Assembly: GCF_044466355.1 (NCBI RefSeq) | Contig: NZ_JBITMQ010000001.1 | Span: 558,001-622,000 of the forward strand | DNA from: Actinophytocola sp044466355 | GTDB lineage: Bacteria > Actinomycetota > Actinomycetes > Mycobacteriales > Pseudonocardiaceae | DNA: 64,000 bases | Direction: 5' to 3' | Part shown: positions 42,207-50,652 of the stretch, one piece after another | How positions within the stretch are numbered: the first letter of the stretch is position 1 | How the letters are laid out: every line of letters starts with the position of its first letter | The notes under the pieces: generated by a model | The model's database searches: none | Told to the model about the DNA's origin: nothing | What the model saw: the letters and a program-made list of their open reading frames with translations, nothing else | Program-made: the position numbers and the translations under genes

Positions 42207-42421
42207 GTCGTGACTCCATCACTGGATCAGGTTGACTTCCGTTCACGCGCACCGGTGACGCGTTCCGGGAAGCGCCAGCTCAACCGCCACTGATGCGTAT
42301 CCGGACATCTTTCCTGTAGCGGACAACACACCCGGTTCTCGGGTTTCCTTGCTCGCATCAGGCCAATCGGGCCTCGACCGAATCCCTCGCCGCGTATCGC
42401 TGCCAGATCACGGAGTCGCGA
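42207..42421. other. Intergenic region upstream of the SulP-carbonic anhydrase gene
   Basis: 215 bp without a credible gene. It holds a small hairpin ACCCG-GTTCT-CGGGT at 42330-42344 and T-rich blocks that may form the promoter. No clear operator is seen. Confidence 0.3.
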
Positions 42422-44674
42422 ATGATCGAGCCCTCGTCAGGTCAGGACCTGCCCCCGCCACGGAGACGGTGGCCGTCCTGCGCCGGAAACAACCTCAAGC
42501 ACGACCTCCCTGCCTCTCTCGTCGTTTTCCTCGTCGCGGTCCCGCTCTCACTGGGCATCGCGTTCGCGTCCGGGGCGCCGATCGTCGCCGGCCTGACCGC
42601 CGCCGTCGTGGGCGGCGTCGTCGCCGGGTTCCTCGGCGGCGCACCACTGCAGGTCAGTGGCCCGGCCGCGGGCCTGACGGTCATCGTCGCCGAGACCATC
42701 GAACGGTTCGGCTGGACCACCACCTGCGCGATCACCGTGCTCGCCGGCGCCGTACAGCTGCTGCTCGGTGCGAGCCGTGTCGCCAGGGCCGCGCTCGCGA
42801 TCTCACCGGCGATCGTGCACGGCATGCTCGCGGGCATCGGCGTCACGATCGTGCTGGCGCAGGTGCACGTCATCCTCGGCGGCGACACCCAGACCTCGCC
42901 CGTGGCCAACCTCGTCGAGCTCCCGGCGCAACTCGCCGGCTTCGACCGGGCCGCCGCCGCGGTCGGCGTCGTCACGCTGGCGGTCCTCCTGCTGTGGGGC
43001 CGGCTGCCCGCCAGGGTGCGCGTGCTCCCCGGCCCGCTCGCCGCCGTGCTGTGCGCGACCGTGCTGACCGTCGTCACCGGCCTGACGCTCGACCGCGTGG
43101 ACGTGCCGGGCAACCTGCTGCACCTCGAGCTGGTGCCGACCTTCCCCGACGGCGACTGGACCGGTTTCGTCCTCGCCGTCATCACGATCGCGCTCGTCGC
43201 GAGCGTGGAGAGCCTCCTGTCCGCGGTCGCCGTCGACAAGCTCCACGCCGGCCCACGTGCCAACCTCGACCGCGAGCTGATGGGCCAGGGCGCCGCGAAC
43301 CTCGCGTCCGGCGCGCTCGGCGGGCTGCCGGTCACCGGCGTGATCGTCCGCAGCTCCACCAACGTCGCGTCCGGCGCGCGCACCCGCGCGGCCGCGGTGC
43401 TGCACGCCGTGTGGATCCTCCTGTTCGTGGTGTTCCTCTCCGGGTTGCTGCGCGAGATCCCGCTCGCCGCGCTCGCCGGGTTGCTCGTCTACATCGGCGC
43501 GAAGCTCGTCGACCTCGGCCGGATCCGGGAGGTCCGGCAGCACGGCGACCTGCTCGTGTACCTCGCCACCCTGCTCGGCGTGGTCGCCATCGACCTGATG
43601 TACGGCGTGCTGATCGGCCTGGGCGTCGCGGTGCTGCTGACGCTGCGCCGCCTGCTGTGGTCGGGGATCCGCGCGGAACGCGACGGCGACGGGTGGCGCA
43701 TCGTCGTCGAGGGCGCGCTGTCCGCGTTGTCGATCCCGCGCCTGTCGTCGGTGCTCGGCACGATCCCGGCGGGGGGCATGGTGACGCTCGAACTGGTCGT
43801 CGACTACCTCGACCACGCCGCGTTCGAGACCTTGTCCAGCTGGCAGCAGGCACACGAGCGCGGCGGCGGCACGGTGGTCGTCGAGGAGCTGGGACATCCC
43901 TGGTTCGCGCACGGCAAGGCGGGCAACCCGACGGTCCACAAGTCCGCGGCGCGCCGGGCGGTGCCGAGGTGGTTCGCGCCGTGGTCGGAATGGCAGCGCG
44001 CCACGGCGGGCCCCGTCGTGCCCCCGCAGCGGTCCGCGCCACCGTCGGTGCTGCGCGGCACGGCCGAGTACGAACGGAACGTGGCACGCCTGATGCGGCC
44101 CACATTGCGACGGCTCGCGGACGCCCACGCCCCGTCGACCATGTTCCTCGCCTGCGGCGACGCGCGGATCGTGCCGAACGTGATCACCTCGAGCGGGCCG
44201 GGCGACCTGTTCACCGTGCGCAACCTCGGCAACCTCGTGGGCACGGACGGCTCCGTCGCCGCGGCCGCGGAGTTCGCGGTCGGCACGCTCGGCGTACGGG
44301 AGGTCGTCGTGTGCGGGCACTCGTCGTGCGGTGCGATGAAGGCGCTGGTGAGCGGCCTGCCCGCGGGCACGCCCGCGCTGGAGTCGTGGCTGCGGCACGC
44401 GACACCGAGCCTCGACCGGTTCGGCACCCGGCCGCACCCGACGATCGAGGGACACGTCCCGGCCGCGGAGTGGGACCGGCTCGCGCTGCACAACGTGCTC
44501 GCGCAGCTGGACCGCCTGCGCACACAGCCGACGGTGGCCACCGCGCTGGCGGCGGGCAGGCTCCGGCTGATCGGCATGTACTTCGACGTGGCCGCGGCCC
44601 GGGTCTACCTCCACGACCCGGCAACGGGCGACTTCGGCCCTGCGTCCGTCCACACTGGACACTCGGTCGACTAG
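42422..44674 (+). CDS. SulP anion transporter-STAS-beta-carbonic anhydrase fusion
   Basis: A 750-aa membrane protein in three parts. Residues about 25-400 are a SulP transporter (FLVAVPLSLGIAFASGAPIV, GPAAGLTVIVAETIERFGW, SVESLLSAVAVDKLH). About 420-490 is a short STAS-like segment (DGWRIVVEGALSALSIPRLS). About 545-735 is a beta-carbonic anhydrase with zinc ligands in FLACGDARIVPNV (Cys, and the Asp-Arg dyad), and VVVCGHSSCGAMKAL (His and Cys). The natural reading is coupled bicarbonate uptake and CO2/HCO3- conversion at the membrane; similar fusions occur in mycobacteria. A frame-shifted start region is not needed: ATG 42422 is the first good start. Confidence 0.93.
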   Translation: MIEPSSGQDLPPPRRRWPSCAGNNLKHDLPASLVVFLVAVPLSLGIAFASGAPIVAGLTAAVVGGVVAGFLGGAPLQVSGPAAGLTVIVAETIERFGWTTTCAITVLAGAVQLLLGASRVARAALAISPAIVHGMLAGIGVTIVLAQVHVILGGDTQTSPVANLVELPAQLAGFDRAAAAVGVVTLAVLLLWGRLPARVRVLPGPLAAVLCATVLTVVTGLTLDRVDVPGNLLHLELVPTFPDGDWTGFVLAVITIALVASVESLLSAVAVDKLHAGPRANLDRELMGQGAANLASGALGGLPVTGVIVRSSTNVASGARTRAAAVLHAVWILLFVVFLSGLLREIPLAALAGLLVYIGAKLVDLGRIREVRQHGDLLVYLATLLGVVAIDLMYGVLIGLGVAVLLTLRRLLWSGIRAERDGDGWRIVVEGALSALSIPRLSSVLGTIPAGGMVTLELVVDYLDHAAFETLSSWQQAHERGGGTVVVEELGHPWFAHGKAGNPTVHKSAARRAVPRWFAPWSEWQRATAGPVVPPQRSAPPSVLRGTAEYERNVARLMRPTLRRLADAHAPSTMFLACGDARIVPNVITSSGPGDLFTVRNLGNLVGTDGSVAAAAEFAVGTLGVREVVVCGHSSCGAMKALVSGLPAGTPALESWLRHATPSLDRFGTRPHPTIEGHVPAAEWDRLALHNVLAQLDRLRTQPTVATALAAGRLRLIGMYFDVAAARVYLHDPATGDFGPASVHTGHSVD

Positions 44675-44928
44675 GCCGGACGACGTGGTGGCGCCGTTCC
44701 CGCGGATCAGCGGGCGGAGCGGGTCGGAGATCACCGGGCCCGCCCTCACCCTGGCGGGTGACCGGCTCCACTCCTCGTCACAGCGCGGCACGTCCGGTTC
44801 GGCCGCCGGCCGCATCACCTACGAGGTCACAGGACGATTTCGGAGGGTGAGGTCGATGTGAGCCCCTGTTACTGCGCGTGTACCGTCCCCGCCGGGTGGG
44901 TGAGGGCAGAGCGCGGGAAGGGGCCACG
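44675..44928. other. Intergenic region with no recognised gene
   Basis: 254 bp between the SulP-carbonic anhydrase gene and the Rossmann/PEP-mobile-domain gene. I find no ORF with actinomycete-like codon bias, no RNA gene, and no strong terminator. The last part presumably holds the promoter of the downstream gene; GAAGGGG is its ribosome-binding site. Confidence 0.4.
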
Positions 44929-47448
44929 ATGCGCGTTCTCGTCAGCGGAGTCACGTCGGACCTCGGTCGTGTGTTCGCGCGCGCGGCGGCGGGTGCCGGG
45001 CACGAGCTGATCGGGGTGGGCGACCAGGCCCACCCCGACCTGCCGCCCGAGGTGGCGTTCACCGCCGGTGACGCGGCGACCGCCGAGTCGCTGGTGGCGG
45101 GCACGGACGTGGTCGTGCACCTGTCGCCGGTGGAACGCGAGGTGCCCGGCTCCGGCGGCATCCCCGCCCTGCGCAGGCTGGCGACCGCCGCGGCACGGCA
45201 CGGCATCCTGTTCGTGGCGCCGATCGCGCACGGCCCGGACGCCGCCGACGCCGACAAGGTCGTGCGGGACAGCGGCCCCCGGCACGTGGTGATCCGCACG
45301 GCCCCGCTCGGCGGCAGGCTGCTCGACTGGCAGGCCTGCCGCACCGCCGCGACCCTCCTGACCGCGCCGAAGGACACGCCGTGGCGGCTGCTGCACCACG
45401 ACGACCTGGTGCGCTTCCTGCTGCACGCGATCACCGGCGAGCGGGTCGGCGTCGTCGCGCTCGCCGCGCAGGACGTCGTGTTCGCGGGCGCCGCGCGTGA
45501 GGTGCTGCGCGGGGTGTCGGCGCGCGGCATCCCGGCCCACCCCGCGATGTCCACATCAGACCGCAAGGGCAGCGCGCGGGACTGGGGTTTCGAGTGCGGC
45601 TGGTCGTCCGCGGACGTGCTCGCGGACCTGGCCCGTGGCGCCCGCGGCCGCAAGCTGACCAAGAACGGCGCCGTCGCGTCGGCCGTCCGGTTGCCGATCC
45701 CGGTGCACGTCCCGCCACGTCGCCGCCAGCCGGAGGACGGCACCGCGCTCACGTCCGTGTCGCTGCCGAGCATGGCGGTCGAGATGGACGACCGCATCGA
45801 CCCGCGCTACCCGGTGTTCGCCGCACAGCAGACCGCCGAGCTGTTCCCCGGCCCGCTCACGCCGCTGTCGATCGACGTGCACACCGCCGGTCTGCGCGCG
45901 GCGGGCCGCACCCTCGCGGAGGTCCTCGGCCTGCCCGCCGCGGTCGCCGACGAGTGGGCGAGCCGCGGTCACGCCGTGTTCGGCCACCACCTGTACGCCG
46001 GGGTGTCCGCACTCGCCGCCGCCCCGCCGCCCGGCTGGCACGAGGACACGGTCACCGACCAGCTGATCGGCCCGCGTGCCGACGCCGACCTGTTCCCCGA
46101 CGAGCGGCCCGCGAAGCGGGGGATCGTCACGCGGCTGGGGGCGTGGGTCCGGTTCGCGGGCATGGCCCGGCGCTACCGGACGTCCGTGCGCGACTTCGCC
46201 GCCGCCGCGGTGGCCGAGCGGGTCGAGGACGTGACCACGTTGTCCGACGGCGCGCTCGTCGTGCGGGCCCAGCTGCTGCGGGACCGGCTCGGCGAGGGCT
46301 GGACGCTCACGCGGCTCGGCCAGTTCGTCGCGTACTTCCTCGGCGCCCCGCTGCGCAAGCGCGCCAAGGCCGACATCGCGGCACTCGGGCGGGGCGTGGA
46401 CATCGAGCACGAACCCGTCTACCCGGCCGTCACGGAACTGGCCGAGCTGCTGCGCGCCGACGACGACCTGCGCGGCCTCGCGGAGTGGGGCGACATCGAC
46501 GCGGTGCGGCAGAAGTCGCCGGAGTTCGGGGCCGCGTTCGACGCGGTGCTGGCACGCATCGGGCACCGGGGACCGTGCGAGACCGAGCTGTCCGGCGTCC
46601 CGTTCGGGCAGCGTCCCGAGCTGGTGTTCACGGCGGCGCTGAGCGCGTCCCGCCGGCCGGAGCCGGAACCGCCCGCCGCACCGGAACCGCCTGTGGAGAA
46701 GGAAACCGAGGACACCGCCGACGACACCGCCGAGCCTGTCACGTCCGAGGAGGACACTCCGGAGCCCGCGCGGGAAACACCGGTGAAGGCGAAGCGGACG
46801 GTGCTGGAGAGGCTGGCGATCGCGGGGCGCAGGCAGCGTGACGTGGCCGTCGACGCCACGGTCCGGTACACCGACGAGCTGCGTGCGGTCGTGCGTGAGT
46901 GGGGCGGCAGGCAGGTGCGCGCCGGCCGTCTCGTGGACGTCGACGACGCGTTCTACCTGACGCTCGACGAGCTGCTCAGCCCGCCCGCGGACGCGCTGCG
47001 GCGGATCGAGCGCCGCCGCGCCGACGGCGAACGGCTGCGGAAGGTGCGGATGCCGGCGGTGGTCACCGGGTCGTGGCGCCCGGAGGCCGCGGTCGACCCG
47101 GTGCCGGAAGGCAAGCAGCTGTACGGGATCGGCGTGTCCCCTGGCGTGGCGGAGGGCCTGGTCCGGGTGCTCGCGGACGACAAGGCGGACGTGGAACCGG
47201 GCGAGATCGCGGTCGTGCGGGTGGCGGACGCGGGCCGCGTCGCCCTGTTCGGTCCGGCGGCCGCGATCGTCACCGACTTCGGTGGCCCGTTGTCGCGGGC
47301 GGCGGTCGTGGCTCGGGAGCTGGGCATTCCGTGCGTGACCGGTGCCAGGGACGCCGCCGCGCGGCTCGCCCCCGGCACGCTGGTCCGCGTCGACGGCACC
47401 ACCGGCGACGTGCTGGTTCTCGCCCCGGCACCCATGACCGCGCACTAG
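44929..47448 (+). CDS. Rossmann-PEP mobile domain protein with degenerate swivel His
   Basis: An 839-aa three-part protein. Residues about 1-215 are an extended SDR/NAD-epimerase-like Rossmann domain (MRVLVSGVTSDLGRVFARAA). The middle (about 290-580) is helical and unassigned, followed by an acidic low-complexity stretch (EKETEDTADDTAEPVTSEED). The end (about 730-835) is a PEP-utilising mobile domain: YGIGVSPGVAEGLVRVL and TDFGGPLSRAAVVARELGIP. In active enzymes the last motif is GGxxSHAAxxARE, where His carries the phosphoryl group; here it is Arg, so phosphotransfer is unlikely. Related actinobacterial proteins exist without known function. ATG 44929 is chosen over an upstream GTG because the Rossmann strand starts there. 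Confidence 0.8.
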   Translation: MRVLVSGVTSDLGRVFARAAAGAGHELIGVGDQAHPDLPPEVAFTAGDAATAESLVAGTDVVVHLSPVEREVPGSGGIPALRRLATAAARHGILFVAPIAHGPDAADADKVVRDSGPRHVVIRTAPLGGRLLDWQACRTAATLLTAPKDTPWRLLHHDDLVRFLLHAITGERVGVVALAAQDVVFAGAAREVLRGVSARGIPAHPAMSTSDRKGSARDWGFECGWSSADVLADLARGARGRKLTKNGAVASAVRLPIPVHVPPRRRQPEDGTALTSVSLPSMAVEMDDRIDPRYPVFAAQQTAELFPGPLTPLSIDVHTAGLRAAGRTLAEVLGLPAAVADEWASRGHAVFGHHLYAGVSALAAAPPPGWHEDTVTDQLIGPRADADLFPDERPAKRGIVTRLGAWVRFAGMARRYRTSVRDFAAAAVAERVEDVTTLSDGALVVRAQLLRDRLGEGWTLTRLGQFVAYFLGAPLRKRAKADIAALGRGVDIEHEPVYPAVTELAELLRADDDLRGLAEWGDIDAVRQKSPEFGAAFDAVLARIGHRGPCETELSGVPFGQRPELVFTAALSASRRPEPEPPAAPEPPVEKETEDTADDTAEPVTSEEDTPEPARETPVKAKRTVLERLAIAGRRQRDVAVDATVRYTDELRAVVREWGGRQVRAGRLVDVDDAFYLTLDELLSPPADALRRIERRRADGERLRKVRMPAVVTGSWRPEAAVDPVPEGKQLYGIGVSPGVAEGLVRVLADDKADVEPGEIAVVRVADAGRVALFGPAAAIVTDFGGPLSRAAVVARELGIPCVTGARDAAARLAPGTLVRVDGTTGDVLVLAPAPMTAH

Positions 47449-47822
47449 GCCGGGACGGCGAAACGCCCCACGGCCACGAACACCGTCGCGGCGAGGTAGG
47501 CCAGGTCGGCGCTCAGGTACCGGAACTCCTGCCGCCGGATGCGGGTGATCGACGCGCCGACCATGATCATGGCCAGCCCGATGGCTGCGACCGGCACCAG
47601 CCCCGGCGCGATGTCGAGCACGGCCGGCAGGATCAGGCCGATGGCGCCGAGGACCTCGAGCGTGCCGATGGCCTTGACAGCACCGCCGCTGAAGTCCTCC
47701 ACCCAGTGCGCGCTGGGTCCGGTGGCGGCGATCCGGTTCTTCGGGATGATCACTTTGCCGCCGCCGCCGACCAGGTACGCGGTGGCGAGCAGGCCGGCGA
47801 CGATCCACAGTGCGATGTTCAT
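47445..47822 (-). CDS. DoxX-family membrane protein, copy 1
   Basis: A 125-aa protein with four hydrophobic helices. WIVAGLLATAYLVGGGGKVI and the following GTLEVLGAIGLILPAVLDIA fit the DoxX/DoxX-like family, which covers quinone-linked oxidoreductase subunits and proteins linked to thiol redox and stress. It is the last gene of a leftward operon led by a TetR regulator (tetR, small membrane protein, doxX). The stop overlaps the convergent PEP-mobile gene by 4 bp. A paralogue lies at 50.2-50.6 kb. Confidence 0.85.
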   Translation of the reverse strand: MNIALWIVAGLLATAYLVGGGGKVIIPKNRIAATGPSAHWVEDFSGGAVKAIGTLEVLGAIGLILPAVLDIAPGLVPVAAIGLAMIMVGASITRIRRQEFRYLSADLAYLAATVFVAVGRFAVPA

Positions 47823-47871
47823 GCACACGAGTCACCGGCGGCACGCCTGGCGTGACAGTGACGTGCGCCGC

Positions 47872-48159
47872 TCAGGCGGGACGGCGGCCGAACGCGCCGG
47901 GCCCCGCGTGGAACAGGCCGATCAGCAGCACACCCGTGCTGACCGACGCGAACGCGGCGACCGGGTGCGTCGGCAAGTCGGCCCACCGCAGCGCGAGCGC
48001 GGCGAGCACGAAGCCCAGCCAGCCGGCGACCAGGTTCGGGATCGGCCCGTTGCCGAGGGCGCAGGGGTAGTCCCGTCTGGTGATGCCGCGGACGAAGTGG
48101 GGGAGTGCGTTGCCCGCCAGCAGTCCGCCGAACAGACCGAGCAGGATCGTGTGCCACAT
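47872..48159 (-). CDS. Small membrane protein in tetR-doxX operon
   Basis: A 95-aa protein with three hydrophobic stretches (about 3-20, 43-60, 68-85). It starts MWHTILLGLFGGLLAGNALP and contains the NxxPHFVRGITRRDYP loop, a pattern seen in uncharacterised small actinobacterial membrane proteins. Its ATG overlaps the tetR stop by 1 bp, so it is co-translated with the regulator and presumably one of its targets. No function can be given. Confidence 0.8.
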   Translation of the reverse strand: MWHTILLGLFGGLLAGNALPHFVRGITRRDYPCALGNGPIPNLVAGWLGFVLAALALRWADLPTHPVAAFASVSTGVLLIGLFHAGPGAFGRRPA

Positions 48160-48710
48160 CAGGGTTTCTCCTGGAGCTGGGGGAGCAGGACGGTGTCGAC
48201 GAGCTTGGCGAGGAAGTGGTCGTCGAGCGGGTCACCGGTGACGAGCTGCCGCGACAGCAGGGCGGCCGAGGTCAGCTCGGCGAGCCACTCGTGGTCGGCG
48301 CTCTCGGGCAGCAGCGCGGCGAACGCCTCGCGCTTGTGCTCGAAGACGGCCCGCCGCACGGTGTCCGCGAGTTCGGGGTCGTGCCGCATGGCGCTCAGCA
48401 GCCCGAGGACGAGCGCGGCGTCCTGAGCGACGAGGCTCTCCCGCAGCGCGCGGAGGTGGGCGAGGAGGTCGGTGCGCAGGTCGCCGGTCGGTTCGGTGGT
48501 CGCGAGCGCGGTGCCCGCGTACCGGCTGACGGCCGCCGTCACCAGCGGCGCCTTGTGCGACCAGCGGCGGTAGACGGTCGCCTTGCTGGCGTTCGCCCTG
48601 GCCGCCACCGCTTCCACCGTCAGCCGGTCGTAGCCGATCTCGCTCAGGACCGCCATGGTGGCGAGGAGGATCGCCTCTTCGCGAACGTCGCTCCGTGGTC
48701 GGGGTGCCAT
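48159..48710 (-). CDS. TetR-family repressor of a small membrane-protein operon
   Basis: A 183-aa repressor. The helix-turn-helix is EEAILLATMAVLSEIGYDRL, then TVEAVAARANASKATVYRRW. The C-terminal part matches the TetR_C AcrR-like group. ATG 48710 is chosen; upstream of it lies a perfect 7-bp inverted repeat (48714-48731) that is the likely operator, so the longer frame from 48746 would read through its own binding site. It leads the operon with the 95-aa membrane protein and DoxX. Confidence 0.9.
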   Translation of the reverse strand: MAPRPRSDVREEAILLATMAVLSEIGYDRLTVEAVAARANASKATVYRRWSHKAPLVTAAVSRYAGTALATTEPTGDLRTDLLAHLRALRESLVAQDAALVLGLLSAMRHDPELADTVRRAVFEHKREAFAALLPESADHEWLAELTSAALLSRQLVTGDPLDDHFLAKLVDTVLLPQLQEKP

Positions 48711-48713
48711 AAA

Positions 48714-48731
48714 CGAAACGCTACCGTTTCG
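48714..48731. promoter_or_regulatory. TetR operator CGAAACG-N4-CGTTTCG
   Basis: CGAAACG (48714-48720) and CGTTTCG (48725-48731) are exact reverse complements with a CTAC spacer, 3 bp upstream of the tetR start codon. Autoregulation by the adjacent TetR protein is the obvious reading. Confidence 0.75.
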
Positions 48732-48757
48732 AAATACGCTCGGCAAGCGTCTCCGGG

Positions 48758-49831
48758 TCAGATCGACCCGGAGACTCTGCGGGTACCGGGTGGTTTGGGG
48801 AGCGCGGTGACCGCCGCGGCCGTCTCCGCGAGACGAGTCCTGAGTTCCTGATCACCCGGCCGGATCGCCGCGACGACGAGCTTGGCCGCCCGAATCGCAT
48901 CGGATTCCGGTGCGGGTGGCGGGGCGGTGGTGCCGTCGGCGACGGTCTGGTGGACCGTTCGGTAGGAGTAGACGAGCAGCAACACGACGGCCGCGAGGCA
49001 CGGCAGCCACACGACGTTCTGCCAGCCGTCGAGGTCGAGCGCGCGTGCCGACTCGGTCACGACCACCAACTCGCCCACCGCACCGGACAACGTCAGGGTC
49101 GCCGCCGCGAACAACCCCGAAACACGAAACACCTTGTTCCGCTTGGTGGCCAGCAAAAGGACAGGTGCGGCGGCGACGAACGCGACCGCGATCGCCGCGC
49201 CGACCGTGGCCAGTGCGATCGACTGGTCGGCATCCGCACCGAGGAGCGCCTTCACGACATCCGACGAGCCCACCACTCCGGTCAGCAAGCCTCCGATGAC
49301 GGTCACGTTGCCTGCCCAGCTGTCCTTGAAGGACCACGCCGCGTCGAGATAGGGCAGTTCGTCCTCCTCGTGGGCTCTCATCTGACGTCGCCAGAGCATG
49401 ATCGCCAGCGAGGCGAACAACACGAACACCGCGGGGAACACCAAAAGCACGGACCAGGAAGACGCGGACGCCGGTGATGGCGCCTTGGCGAGGACGTCCA
49501 CCTGGGTCGCAGGTGCGATCACCAGGAGCCGCAGGCCCGCGTCCGGGACGGGACACGTCTCGGGGATCGTGATCGTGACCGTCGTCGGCTGGGCGCGGGG
49601 GAGCGTGTCCGGTTGGGCGACGAGTCCACAGCCCGCGTCCGGCCTACGCGGCCTGATGACGATGTCCAGGTCCTCGTCGGTCAGATTGGTGACGAGGAGC
49701 GACACAGTGCCGTCGGCGCTGACCTCCGGTGACGTGTCGTCGATCGTGAACGAGGCAGGGTCGGCCATGGCCCGCGGCATGCAGAGCAACGTCGCCGCGA
49801 TGACCACGACCACGAGAAACGCACTCCTCAT
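48758..49831 (-). CDS. Hypothetical exported multi-pass membrane protein
   Basis: A 357-aa protein with no family that I recognise. A signal peptide (MRSAFLVVVVIAATLLCMPR) is followed by an extracellular beta-rich domain of about 100 residues with two Cys (PDAGCGLVAQ and PETCPVPDAG) that may form a disulfide and resemble an immunoglobulin-like fold. A first helix near 125-147 is followed by a short charged segment (RRQMRAHEEDELPYLDAAWS) and four further helices (about 175-290), then a Pro-rich and helical cytoplasmic tail. It stands alone, with the divergent 94-aa gene on its right. Confidence 0.75.
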   Translation of the reverse strand: MRSAFLVVVVIAATLLCMPRAMADPASFTIDDTSPEVSADGTVSLLVTNLTDEDLDIVIRPRRPDAGCGLVAQPDTLPRAQPTTVTITIPETCPVPDAGLRLLVIAPATQVDVLAKAPSPASASSWSVLLVFPAVFVLFASLAIMLWRRQMRAHEEDELPYLDAAWSFKDSWAGNVTVIGGLLTGVVGSSDVVKALLGADADQSIALATVGAAIAVAFVAAAPVLLLATKRNKVFRVSGLFAAATLTLSGAVGELVVVTESARALDLDGWQNVVWLPCLAAVVLLLVYSYRTVHQTVADGTTAPPPAPESDAIRAAKLVVAAIRPGDQELRTRLAETAAAVTALPKPPGTRRVSGSI

Positions 49832-49914
49832 CGAGCAACCCCCGTTCGAACACGGAACGTATTGGGGGATTCGCGGGTAGGCTCGGCACCGTTACGGCGA
49901 ACGGAGTAGGCGAC

Positions 49915-50199
49915 ATGAGTGGCGACCAGGAACCGATCGACGCGGAGATCGTCGAGGAGAGCAAGGCGCTCGACACGCCGCCCCCGGTGGTGCCACCCAG
50001 CGACTACACCGAGGGAGGCGTCCCGACCTTCGACTACGTGCGCGACCGGATCGAGAACCGGGTGAACACGGAAATCGGGGCCGCCGAACTGGCCGACGCC
50101 ACGCCCGAGGGCAAAGCCGTCGAGGACCAGTTCGAGGCGCGCAGGAAGGCCGGGCTCGACAAGCTGGAGGAGATCCGCCGCTCGATGCGCGACCGCTGA
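49915..50199 (+). CDS. Hypothetical small acidic protein
   Basis: A 94-aa protein with no hydrophobic segment. The first half is Asp/Glu/Pro-rich and probably disordered (IDAEIVEESKALDTPPPVVP), and the second half is a charged helix (FDYVRDRIENRVNTEIGAAE, with KAGLDKLEEIRRSMRDR). It resembles small actinobacterial PspA-associated or cytoskeletal accessory proteins only in composition. It is divergent from the 357-aa membrane protein, 83 bp away, and ends convergently with the second DoxX gene, leaving a 1-bp gap. Confidence 0.7.
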   Translation: MSGDQEPIDAEIVEESKALDTPPPVVPPSDYTEGGVPTFDYVRDRIENRVNTEIGAAELADATPEGKAVEDQFEARRKAGLDKLEEIRRSMRDR

Positions 50200-50200
50200 C

Positions 50201-50584
50201 TCACGCGGTGAACGGCGCGAGGTCGAACCGGCCCCACGCGATGAACGCCGCCAGCCCGAGGTACACCACGTTCAGCAGCACCAGCTTGTACTGACCGAGG
50301 CGGCCGTGGGTGACCATCGCGCCGACCATCAGCAGGATCCAGCAGACGGCGGTCACCGGCACCATGACCGGTGCCACGTCGACCACGGCAGGCACGGTCA
50401 GGCCTACCGCGGCCAGCAGTTCCAGGACCCCGAGCGTCCTGACGAAGCCGGTGCTGACGCCCGCGGTCCACTCCCCGCCGTGCGACGCGGCCAGTTTCTC
50501 CTTGGGCAGGAACGACTTCGTCATGCCGCCGAGTAGTGCGACCGCGGCGAGCAGGCCGGTGGTGATCCACAGCGCGAGGTTCAT
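50201..50584 (-). CDS. DoxX-family membrane protein, copy 2
   Basis: A 127-aa paralogue of the DoxX protein at 47.4-47.8 kb, with four helices: LWITTGLLAAVALLGGMTKS, TLGVLELLAAVGLTVPAVVD and VPVTAVCWILLMVGAMVTHG. AAGGAG 6 bp upstream of ATG 50584 defines the start; the long open frame further upstream belongs to the kinase pseudogene. It is close downstream of that pseudogene (about 70 bp), so it may have belonged to the same operon once. Confidence 0.87.
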   Translation of the reverse strand: MNLALWITTGLLAAVALLGGMTKSFLPKEKLAASHGGEWTAGVSTGFVRTLGVLELLAAVGLTVPAVVDVAPVMVPVTAVCWILLMVGAMVTHGRLGQYKLVLLNVVYLGLAAFIAWGRFDLAPFTA

Positions 50585-50652
50585 GAGGTTCTCCTTCGTT
50601 CTCGACCTCATGACTCGGCCGCGCCAGACGTGGTAACCGAACGTGAAGCAGA

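Noticed and set aside
42349..44850. 833-residue frame overlapping the SulP-carbonic anhydrase gene in another frame
   Set aside because: The SulP, STAS and carbonic anhydrase motifs are all in the 42422 frame; this one is Arg-rich noise.
45556..47844. 762-residue minus-strand frame under the Rossmann-PEP gene
   Set aside because: No motif is visible and it overlaps the recognised DoxX gene in the wrong frame.
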